This document shows positions 43,652 through 52,639 of a stretch of DNA of 64,000 bases, piece after piece. The notes beneath the pieces are model-generated. The model saw only the letters and a program-made list of their open reading frames with translations. It had not been told where the DNA came from and made no database searches. Location: assembly GCA_003988855.1 (NCBI GenBank), contig QYAI01000098.1, forward strand, positions 1 through 64,000, given 5' to 3'. Made by a program: the position numbers and the translations under genes. The stretch comes from Arachnopeziza araneosa. Taxonomy: Eukaryota; Ascomycota; Leotiomycetes; Helotiales; Arachnopezizaceae. The first letter of the stretch is position 1; every line of letters begins with the position of its first letter.

Positions 43652-44899
43652 CTAAAAAGCCACATCATCCCGCAACCTATGCAGAATACGGCAAGCATCC
43701 TTCCAGCCAACACTATACTTGTCATTCTGTAATACACATTGAAACAGATTTTCCATTTTTGCAGCGTAGACTAGCTCATAAGTTATCACGCTATTGGGTC
43801 CCATTTCCTCTGCCAGGGCAGTAGTAGTTTCTGCCAAAATTTTCGCGAACTTTGACTTGAGCTCACGATGCCAGACGTCAACTTCTGCCAATGCTTACAC
43901 CTCTGTAGTTATAGGTTCTCCGATCACGGGAAGACCTGGACGTTTGGTTACCGTCGGATCAATTCCTTTTGCAATTTGACCCAAAGAAAGTCGTAAATTC
44001 TGAGCACAAGCTCTGCAAGCGCAGGGAAATCCATGCTTTTTCAAGAGCAATTGACGTCGGGCAGCCACTGGCATCCAGCCCTGTCCCGTGTAGTCAATAG
44101 TGATTTCCTCTCCTGCGCGGATGTCCTTGTTTGCTCGGTATTGATCGGTGAAGCTCCTGGTAGCATTCGGCGCACAGGCATGATTGATCCTTGATGCTAC
44201 CAAATATACAAACGGACCTACATCATCATCCGGTAGAGAGAGTGGAAGGGAAACAGTGACCTCGAAGCTGTTGGCATCCCAAATTCTCTGGAATTCGGTC
44301 TCTTCGCACTTCTCCTTGCCGCAGTTACATTGGCTATGCAAGGCCATATATTGTGACTTCTTCTTGTCTGGGAGTACGTTAAACATTGCATGCATGGCAA
44401 ACCACCGGCTGCATCCCTTGAAGATAGCTTCTTCCCGTAGAATTTCGGTCCCTTGCTTGATCTTTCTGACGGCGAACATGCCGAGGCCTTTGTCGGGTGC
44501 GGGTTTTATTTCATACAGAACTCGACTACGGTCTATGAAAGGATTAGTTTGATGAGACTGGTGATCTAGGTTGCATGTGAAGAGCGTACCTCGGATATTA
44601 TTGGGAACTTTGGTAACTTCTTGGTCACAAGTCTGGCCTCCGGACTTGCTGCCATTATGTTTAACAATCTCAGCCGACCTTTTAATGTTTTTAGTATTAG
44701 CCGGCGTGTTATTGGGTTTGGAAGCCTTCGAAACTTCGATCGAGCTCAACTTCTCGATGAGCTCGTTTTGGTCGACAGAATTTGCTTGAGCCTCTGCTTT
44801 TCTTTGCTTTGCAAGCTCCTTCTTGCGTTTGTTGCGTTTGGAATGGACACCAAGGCTTGGCCGTTGAACCGGTTCGTCCTCGGGTGGGCCATTTGTCAA
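43652..44899 (-). CDS. SET-domain protein, possibly disrupted at both ends
   Basis: Exon 1 ends at 44590 and exon 2 runs from 44532. The SET domain is clear: YEIKPAPDKGLGMFAVRKI, RINHACAPNATRSF, AGEEITIDYT, then the post-SET CACRACAQN. SET proteins of this class methylate lysines; target unknown. The N-terminal part is basic (KRNKRKKELAKQRKAEAQ). Two oddities: the exon 1 frame is bounded upstream by TGA followed by TTG, with no in-frame ATG before GMFAV, while an ATG at 44903 lies in another frame; and a TAA at 43897-43895 interrupts the frame, which then stays open for 80 more protein-like codons to 43652 (WHRELKSKFAKILAETT, ELVYAAKMENLFQCVL). A 51-nt in-frame intron GAG|GTGTAAG...CAAAG|TTC would remove the stop but has a weak donor. 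Confidence 0.7.
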
Positions 44900-46077
44900 T
44901 CATGTTAGAGGTTCACTCTTAATGCACAGCTAGACGGGGAAGTTTGGTGAGAAAACAAAATGGTTTGATCTCCGTGAGGCGATGAAATAGAGTTACCGTC
45001 TGAAAGTGCTTCTTACTTTTTATTATTATCGGAAGAAGTGTTGAGACTGAAATCAGTTGTTGTGTTGGCTTGAGAGGAGAACCGTTGCCACAGAAAGAGT
45101 GTGCTAGTCACCATTCTATTCAACACACGTAGCTATTTTGTTTCGGCTCAATAATTGATCAAATAAAGATCACCTCCATGTTTTCCATGCTAGACTGCAT
45201 TTAAGGCAAAACTTGGGTTGGAGTTTAAAAATCTATTTACACTATAAAATCGAATAGTTCAATTAAGAAGCAAGATCTGGACACTAATCTGACTCAAATA
45301 CTTCGTGTTGCTATCAGAATACATCTTATTCTAATTCTATGTATGATTTGCTTTCTGATACTTAGATATGAGTAAATCTGCCGTTCAAGAAAGCCAAGAT
45401 GTAGAAACTCGATCATTGACATGTATCAATTGCAGCCTTCTTCAAACACATCACTTCTTCTCAACATTGACAGTAACCGCTTCAACAGCTAGCTTATCAG
45501 CCGCTCTAGGGTAGTATTTCTCATTCTCTGCCATGCAAAACTCGGCGACGGAAATAACCTAAAAGGGCCATGATTTCTTAGGTAGGCTGTCTCAAAGTTG
45601 CTTCAATCTTTGGTTCTCAGCTGCTAAAGGTTGTGTGAATTGTTGCTTGTTAAGGGGACAGCTCGGAATTGTGTACCCTAGTATCTTGCAGCATTTATTC
45701 CGTTATTGTCTTTAGGATCTTTCTTATTCATGATGGGGATAATTTCAAACACGAGATCTAACAAGTGTACAGTCGGAGGGCTGTGCATTGTCTTTCTCAA
45801 AGTGCTTTAACTCATTTTTGGCGTTCGAAGATCGTGATTTTATAAAGTTCAGCATATATCTAAGAACAGGTCGGTGTTCATGTCAAAAGGCTCTGTACTG
45901 TCGGTGTCGACAGTTTGTGTTGGAACGGAACAAACTGTATAGGTATTGATTTAATATTGAAAAGTACAATGTGCCTTCAAAATGCTTTGTCATTAAAAAT
46001 ATTGAAGGAATCGCTCTTATTTTTCAAGATTAGTCCCATAGTAGATGACAAAGGAAAACGAGCTCAAGGTATTCCAA
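44900..46077. other. AT-rich intergenic region, no gene seen
   Basis: About 1.2 kb of AT-rich DNA. It should hold the SET-gene promoter. No frame of note on either strand. Confidence 0.45.
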
Positions 46078-46594
46078 TTAGACATAAGTAACTTTAAGCG
46101 CATTAATCGGAGAATGACTAGACATTGAATAACCTCGAGGGCTATATATAACATAGCCTAGGTAACTATACAAAAATTGATACGGACCTGGCGTATCATT
46201 ACTATAGCACGATAAAATATCATTGACATCGATACTACATCTGAATGGAGTACCGTTTACAATAGTATTAACAAGCTGAGCAAATGTTAAATGACCATGC
46301 TGATCTCCAAGACCCGATTGATAGAGTAAATAGGTGGCAATATAACCCGTAGTCTGACCTGAGACGCTCAAGAGGTGGCCGGTGGGTAGGTCGAGTGTAT
46401 ACACGTCATTTGAGGGGCTTGGGAGATAGCCACACAATTGTGTAGATAAAGGTGGAGAATCGCTTGAATTTACTTTAAAAATTAAGGGAGAAGGAAAGAT
46501 GAACGTCTTGTCCTAGCTGCCACTGGCACGCTAACGATGAGGGTGGATTGACCATGGGAAACTTGGAAGTGGGACACAACTCCGATAATTTCAT
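46078..46594 (-). pseudogene. Possible secreted-protein gene or remnant, unidentified
   Basis: A minus-strand frame from about 46506 to 46078 has protein-like composition (LCGYLPSPSNDVYTLDLPTG, QTTGYIATYLLYQSGLGDQ, FRCSIDVNDILSCYS, YSYLGYVIYSPRG) but no ATG. Immediately upstream an ATG frame (46594, MKLSELCPTSKFP) runs in a different phase into a stop, overlapping it. The two cannot be joined by a normal intron, so this is either a decayed gene or a gene whose first exon I have not found. AT-rich codon use differs from the neighbouring DUF1349 gene. The family is not recognised. Confidence 0.35.
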
Positions 46595-46940
46595 GATGAG
46601 GGTCCGGGGCTGGGGTGTTTCTGTGGTCCGTTTGATCTAGTCAAAAATTATCTTGTGAGGCTTATACTGCACCACAGAAATGTGGCTGGCGAGGCTGTAG
46701 GGATTCCCACATCATGCTTCTCCAAAGAAGCTTGTCTCCTGGAACGATCAAACCAAGAGTGGGAGTCTTGGCACGGCACAGGCCCATTTGGACGTGGTTA
46801 TTATTCAGCTTGTTTTGGCCAGATCTTTCTGCCATCTTGACTATTGAAGCCTTCTCCGTCCCTAAAAGGCAATCACCAATCTGTTGCAAATACATGTATT
46901 GAATTCAAATCGGGAATAACCTTACTTCGGTCACGGAAAT
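46595..46940. other. Promoter region of the DUF1349 gene
   Basis: No gene is supported. Short frames on both strands overlap each other (46655-46902) without motifs. Confidence 0.45.
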
Positions 46941-47591
46941 ATGTCCCCAAACAACACGAGCGATATCCCATTCCAAGCTACTGACCCCGCGGCTGCTCCC
47001 TTCCCCTCCACCACTTCCTTCAAAATCATCACGCCAGCGTCCCAAACCAACGACATCTGGCGCAAACCCGCTAATAAGTCATCTCCAAGTCTCATCGATG
47101 TCTTCAATGCGCCTAAGATCTACAAGCCCGTCCCTCTCTCCGCCTTTCAAAGCGCACGCGTCACCATCTCCGCTCCATGGTCAAATTTATACGACCAGGG
47201 AGGATTGACGTTTATCATCCCCAGCGTGGGTGAGAAAGAGAGCGAGAGGAAGTGGATTAAAACTGGAATCGAGTTTTACAAGAACGAGGCCTATGTAAGT
47301 ACCGTGGTCTGTGATCGTTTTGCGGATTGGAGTTTGGTGAAGACGGGGATTAAAGAAGGGAAGACGGTAACAATTGAGATGGAGAGGGATGAGAAAGAGG
47401 GAACGTTGTGGATTTATGTGGTAGCTGAGGGAGAAAGGGTTCCTATTCGGGAGGTTACTTGGATCCTAAGTGAAGAACCAAAGGAGAGGGAGTGTTGGAT
47501 TGGCGTTTACGCAGCGAGTCCGACGGTTGAGGGTAGGACGAGTGGGTTGGAGGTAGAGTATGAGGGGTGGGGATTAGAAATCACAAAATGA
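46941..47591 (+). CDS. DUF1349 (concanavalin A-like fold) protein
   Basis: Single exon, 216 residues, no signal peptide. The sequence follows the fungal DUF1349 (PF07081) pattern: an opening FKIITPASQTNDIWRKP, SAFQSARVTISAPWSNLYDQ followed by GGLTFIIP, KWIKTGIEFYKNEAYVSTVV, FADWSLVKTG and ECWIGVYAASPT near the end. Members adopt a beta-sandwich related to laminin G/concanavalin lectins; in yeast YLR/regulatory proteins of this type have no proven activity, so I give no enzyme function. Predicted cytosolic. The ATG at 46941 is preceded by GGAAAT. Confidence 0.85.
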   Translation: MSPNNTSDIPFQATDPAAAPFPSTTSFKIITPASQTNDIWRKPANKSSPSLIDVFNAPKIYKPVPLSAFQSARVTISAPWSNLYDQGGLTFIIPSVGEKESERKWIKTGIEFYKNEAYVSTVVCDRFADWSLVKTGIKEGKTVTIEMERDEKEGTLWIYVVAEGERVPIREVTWILSEEPKERECWIGVYAASPTVEGRTSGLEVEYEGWGLEITK

Positions 47592-47842
47592 GTGTATCTT
47601 GCAAATGGACGTGAGTAGCATATTATTTTCTACTAATTCGTAGATAATGCAGTGTTTACTGAGTTAAATCTTGTTATACGCATAATGGAAAAACCTTTGC
47701 GTTTCAAAGATTTTAAAAATGCACATGTGAAGGGTCGAAGAAATAAATTATTCTTGGTTTTGAGTTGAAACATCACAAATGTTTTATACTCCTTACAGTT
47801 CTTTAGTATACCTAGTCTAAAACTTCAAATTTTCAGAAATAC
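47592..47842. other. Convergent 3' region
   Basis: Short AT-rich gap between the DUF1349 gene (+) and the SigF-like gene (-); no gene. Confidence 0.5.
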
Positions 47843-48670
47843 TCAGATAGTTTCCTTAAACCCATTGATACCATTAACCTGCTTTGATTTTTTCTGCTCC
47901 ATCCACGTAACCGGCGCCAACATCAACGCCCCAAGAACACATAATGCAGTCGCGAAAATCTGCCAAAGCCAAATGAACGTCGCACCTCCAGGCCAAAAGA
48001 ACTTGACCACCTCATTTAACTGATACAAATCCTCCTGACTCTTGATATAATATTTATTATTAGCTTCGGACTGGACGAGGTGTAGTTTGGTGGTGAGATG
48101 GACGTCGGATTTGTAGAAAGGTACAAAGAAGAGGGAAAATATTTGATTGATTTCGAGAAAGAGGATTGATGACTTTTGATTAAATTCTAGAAAGGTTAGA
48201 TATTTGTGAGAGGGTAGAAGTCCTTAAGGGAAGGAAGGGAGAAGTACCGCTGCATTCTACATCCAGCACGATTCGCGGTGAGAGGATCTTATACCATCGG
48301 TATATCATCCAGATGACCCATCTCGAATTTATTTCACCAACTATGGGCAGGGATACGTGAGAGAAGCTCGGGACGCGACAGAGGGGGTGAATGAAAGTCG
48401 CGTCTGGGAGGAAGTAGCTGTCAAGTGCATCTCGTTGTTCGACAGGAGAACCTTCGGTGAGAAGATGGATGACAGTGGATATTTGACGCTCTGAAGGACT
48501 TGTTAGTCGATGGCATTGGAAGTGGTATGTTCTGAACCGAAAGACATAGAGAGGTTTGAAATGCAGCGGGGCAGCGTCCATTGCACTTTGATCAGCCATC
48601 GGATCGACCGGAGGCAAACACCAAGCGTACAGACTAGAAGGAGATAAGTTGACTTACTTGGATGTTCCAT
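47843..48670 (-). CDS. SigF-like / NTF2-like small membrane protein
   Basis: Three exons (48670-48658, 48490-48248, 48186-47843) give exactly 600 nt, 199 residues. The first exon is only 13 nt (ATG GAA CAT CCA A). The protein begins MEHPKRQISTVIHLLTEGSP, continues YFLPDATFIHPLCRVPSF, WVIWMIYRWYKILSPRIVLD, then FLEINQIFSLFFVPFY, HLTTKLHLVQSE, and ends with a helix WLWQIFATALCVLGALMLAP. This matches the ascomycete SigF-like NTF2-like family, a cone-shaped fold with a C-terminal membrane anchor, function unclear. A longer alternative reading from 48617 starts in a different exon and lacks the conserved first residues. Confidence 0.8.
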
Positions 48671-49077
48671 GACAGCAGTTTGAGAAAGTAAAGATCGTTA
48701 TGAAATCGTTGTGATAATTGTTGAAGAAGCTCAGGTACATCAAAATTTCAAATGCCTATTCGGCAAGCGATGATGTCACGGTTTTTCCACCTTCATGTGA
48801 AAGTACCAAATCTCGTTAAGCTCAGGGGTTCAGGGGTAATTAGATCATAATATTTTGATTGCTTGTTCTAGGGATTGTTATTGAGCAATCATCCCAAGAC
48901 GGTCAGCCACATGTCAATGATTTCCGCCTCAATCTATTTTTAGACTCTTGAAGCACAGCCGAATAAATGCCTTAGAACCTGTGGCATTCCAGGTATCATT
49001 CAGTACAGGACTTCAATGCCTTCAAAGTTGCTCTGCGCGCCTGGCTTCGCTGATACATCAGCCAAATTTCCTCCAAA
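48671..49077. other. Divergent promoter region
   Basis: Common upstream region of the SigF-like gene (-) and the F-box-like gene (+). No gene or repeat seen. Confidence 0.45.
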
Positions 49078-50601
49078 ATGGCTACTATCGCAAGCCTCTC
49101 CGACGAGCTTCTAGTCTCGATCGCTCAATTTGTCGCCGCCTTCTCTTATGAAATCGGTACCGTGAGAAAACGGTATCCAGAGCCTGGATACGTCCTTAAT
49201 CTTGCTCTCTGTAACCACAGGCTCCACGCTGTATGCGAGCCTGTTCTTTACGCCCAGTTCTATCAACAAGGAAGGGGATATAATCGGTCTCTGTCATCAT
49301 TTCTTCTGATGATCCTGGCTCGACCAGATCTAGCTGTTAGGGTGAAAACGTTACATGCTGCGGCTGATTTGACATTTGGTCGTGACCAGCAGGACCCATT
49401 GAGTGTGGAAAACCTCTGTAAGATGGTTGTTGATGCCAAGACTGGTCAATATGTGCAACCGGAACTGTGGCATCGCATACGCGTTGCTGCTGAGTTTGCG
49501 AGCTGGGAGAATTCTTCGTTTGCTCTCAAAAAAGTGCTGAGGAAGAGTAATTGGGAGATTATGGTCTCGTTTCTCATTTTATTCCTCCCGAACTTGGAGA
49601 CATTGCATCTTCGTGGCTGGATAAACATCTGGCCCTATATCCTTGGCCCTCGAGCGAGCACGCTGTACAATCTTCCCCCGGGAGTCGGTGCCACTCAACA
49701 ATGTGGACCACCATCGAAGTTGAAAAAGGTTGCTTGGGAATGGCACGCAAGCGACAAGGACTTGAGTGGAAGCCCTTTAATCTGTGCAGTCAGAAGCTCA
49801 CAGATATATCCGGAGATTGTCTATGATACTTTCCTTGCGGTAGACTCTTTCACATGCATCACTTCTGGGAAACCACGGCACAATTGTATGATAATGCAAG
49901 AAGAAGGACTCAGTCTCAGAGATGAAACCATGGCTAGCTCAGGGCCAACCCATATAACCTATTACAGGTCGAAAGATTCAGCGAAGCTATATTGCGGCAA
50001 TCTACCTCCTCTCAAACGATTCTGTGTGAAGGGCGACTCATCACACAACAAGCCATCGGTGCTTCCAGTAAAGTCGATAAGTGGAAATTCAGAGACAACC
50101 CTGGAGCATCTCACAATCCATGATACAATTTGGCTACCTGACCCCTTTCGTCCTCCTAGTTCTGTTTCCTATTTTGTCAATTTAAAATCATTGGATGTTT
50201 TGGCCATCTCGCTACTCTTGGACTTCAAAGCAGAGATTCATAGGAAAAGGCATTATCAATTCTGGTATGGCCGTGAGAAGCGTGATGATTTAGACAGAGT
50301 AGAGAGATCGGCAGTCGTGAAACGAAAATTGGTAGAGCAGCTGCCGCCCACACTTGAAAAACTGACCTTAAGAGGGTGCGAGTTGTGTGGAGACTTCGAG
50401 ATGGTTTCGAATGTTTGGGAGATGATGCAAAGGAAGCAACAAGCGATACCCAGGCTGAGAGATTTGAACCTAGAATGGACGCAGAATATGAATGGGGGTT
50501 TGGAAAGCTATCCGGGGTTCACGCTTGAGGAGGCTGAGGAACTACTTCTTATGTGTAGAGACGCGGGTCTAAAAATGGTGATTGGGGTTGACGTGGCCTA
50601 A
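49078..50601 (+). CDS. F-box-like protein, hypothetical
   Basis: Single exon, 507 residues. The start MATIASLSDELLVSIAQFV is an F-box-like opening (L.DELL..I...), followed by a LALCNHRLHAVCEPVLYAQF segment that completes the F-box helix pattern. LRR-like stretches occur later (FLPNLETLHLRGWINIWPYI, ETTLEHLTIHDTIW, LKSLDVLAISLLL, LEKLTLRGCELCGDF, LRDLNLEWTQNM). By family it may bind Skp1, but the function is not known. The start is the first ATG, 5 bp after CCTCC. Confidence 0.7.
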   Translation: MATIASLSDELLVSIAQFVAAFSYEIGTVRKRYPEPGYVLNLALCNHRLHAVCEPVLYAQFYQQGRGYNRSLSSFLLMILARPDLAVRVKTLHAAADLTFGRDQQDPLSVENLCKMVVDAKTGQYVQPELWHRIRVAAEFASWENSSFALKKVLRKSNWEIMVSFLILFLPNLETLHLRGWINIWPYILGPRASTLYNLPPGVGATQQCGPPSKLKKVAWEWHASDKDLSGSPLICAVRSSQIYPEIVYDTFLAVDSFTCITSGKPRHNCMIMQEEGLSLRDETMASSGPTHITYYRSKDSAKLYCGNLPPLKRFCVKGDSSHNKPSVLPVKSISGNSETTLEHLTIHDTIWLPDPFRPPSSVSYFVNLKSLDVLAISLLLDFKAEIHRKRHYQFWYGREKRDDLDRVERSAVVKRKLVEQLPPTLEKLTLRGCELCGDFEMVSNVWEMMQRKQQAIPRLRDLNLEWTQNMNGGLESYPGFTLEEAEELLLMCRDAGLKMVIGVDVA

Positions 50602-50985
50602 ACCTAGCGACAGAATATTGATAGCGGATCTTAAAAGATAATTATGTAGGTAGAAGAAATGATACGACGGGGAAAAGCTAGGCAATTAATATGATGCATC
50701 TACCTATCTGACTGGGCCAAAAGTGAAATATTATTTGTCAGCTGGACTTTATGTTTTTTGCTAGTATTCGGATAAAGTAACGTCTTGAACTTAATGCACC
50801 AGCAAATTTCAATGTACAAAGTCGCAAGAGGCTGGAAATCAGAGATATTAAATTAATTGCCTTGAAGTCTAATCTCGAGGGAGTCCAAAGTAATCACGCT
50901 AAGCAGTGACACACTATACAAACAAATACGAGCACAAATGCGCCAATCATGGCAGTGAGGCGGAGGAGAAATCAAAACAAGTGAC
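50602..50985. other. Convergent 3' region, no gene seen
   Basis: AT-rich gap between the F-box-like gene (+) and the SDR gene (-). The plus frame 50906-51157 is the reverse complement of the SDR last exons. Confidence 0.5.
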
Positions 50986-52099
50986 TCAGAGATACGACTT
51001 TACTTGTTCCTCACTCCAATCCCAGAATTGCTTGGCAATGCCAGTGCCACCCTCTTCACTACTCTTGCTTCCTTGCACTAGGTCTTGTCGTAGCGATGCA
51101 AATCTACCCCATGGGACAACTAAAGATGTCAGCAAAATTCACCACAGGGTTCAGTGATATACTCCAAGCTCCATTGTGTTCTGATGTAACATCAGGCGAA
51201 AGACCGGCAAACAGCTCGGTGTAAGCTCCATGGATAGGTGTATGGAGCACTAGATTCATAAGTGCCGTCTGCCAACCTGGCATGCCACGTTGAAGATCGG
51301 TTTTAAGGTTACCTGGGTCGAGAGTCTAAACTTGTGATCAGTATGCAAGACTAATGTAGTGTAACCATTTTCTTACGAGGCTGAGAATTCCATCATTACC
51401 GAATCTCCGAGCAAATTCCTTGCAATGGTATAGGCTACCAGCTTTGCTCACACCATATTTATGCCAAGCAGATTGATCCTTTTGGTAGTCTAAGTTGGCC
51501 ATATCAACTCCTCCCTTCGGTGAGAAACTCTCCGCGGCTGACGAGGACACCCAAACCACTCGCACATTTCCTGCAGGACTAGCTCTCGCTGTAGAAAGCA
51601 AGAGTGGCGTCAAGAACTTTGTAAACAAGAAGGGCGCAACACAATTTGTGCCAATCTGTAACTCATAGCCTTGCTTGGTTTTGCTTCCTTGTGGTGGTAC
51701 CATAACACCAGCATTGTTCCAGAGAACATCCAATCTCTTCTCTTTGCTTAAGAATTCCTCTGCAGAGGCCTTGATTGTTGCAAGATCATCGAGATCGAGA
51801 TGAAGGTATATCAATTGGCCTTTGGAGTTTGGGAAAGCGGCTTGGATAGACTTGATCGCTGCGGAGGCTTTCGCAGAAGAGCGGGCAGCAACATAAACTT
51901 TGGCATTATGGGAGTAGAGGATCTGAGAGAGCTCTTTCCCTACGCCGCTGGAAGCACCAGTCACAATGAAGACCTGAAGAAGCCATCAGCGGATGTAATC
52001 AAGATTGGAGATAGCTTGAACCTTGCTTGCTTGATCTGGCAGGGACTTCTCTGTGAATCCAGCTTTTGGGGGAAACATTTGACTCAAGGATGGGGCCAT
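50986..52099 (-). CDS. Short-chain dehydrogenase/reductase (SDR)
   Basis: Four exons (52099-52022, 51973-51377, 51325-51163, 51119-50986) give 972 nt, 323 residues. It begins MAPSLSQMFPPKAGFTEKS. The Rossmann motif VTGASSGVGKEL binds the nicotinamide cofactor, with ARSSAKASAA after strand 2 suggesting NADP preference; LDLDDLATIK and NNAGVM are the next SDR motifs. The catalytic residues appear as WVSSSAAESF and YGVSK (Tyr-x-x-x-Lys). The end, LDPGNLKTDLQRGMPGWQT, GAYTELFAGLSPDVT and NGAWIVPWGRF, is that of retinol-dehydrogenase-like fungal SDRs; the last motif appears only after splicing. The substrate is unknown. Confidence 0.9.
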
Positions 52100-52639
52100 G
52101 GCGACTGTGGTGCTTGCGTTGTCTTCTGGACCGTCTCTTGTGGAATGAATGGGCTTCTCTTGACTTGACTGCGTATGGGTACTCGGGGGTGAGAGAGTTA
52201 TGTAGTAGTAGGCACGCGTGGCCGCGCATGATAGCGCATGATACTTGTGGCTTTGGGTGGCTCCGTCCCACGGCGGAACAAGAAGCCATCAAGACACCAC
52301 CGATTACAAAGCACCCCATCACCATTCGTCTGGGGTGGTGATGGGCGCATCATTCCGGCCGTGAGAATCTGGGCTGTGAAAGTGTTGGCTGAAACGAGGT
52401 TTTTGGTCGAAAGGTTCTGTTGCACTTCGCATCTTTAAGCATAAATAAGTTAAGCTTGCGGATTACCTAACTTGGGAAGGAACTGCCGATGCATTTAAAG
52501 TGCTGACGGGAGACCAGTGCGGAGAATTTCCTCACTTCACACTGCAGGAAAACAACACCCACCAGGTCAATGGATAATATTTAATGTTCAACCATCGCGC
52601 GCAATGACTCCGTAGCAAACGAATCCCCAGGCAATCACC
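52100..52639. other. Divergent promoter region, SDR and cofactor D
   Basis: Contains the upstream regions of the SDR (-) and TBCD (+) genes. Overlapping frames on both strands (52198-52438) have no motif. Confidence 0.45.

Noticed and set aside
48180..48617. Longer N-terminus for the SigF-like protein (MPPVDPMADQ...)
   Set aside because: It reads through the first intron; the 13-nt first exon with GTAAGT donor gives the family-like start MEHPKRQIS.
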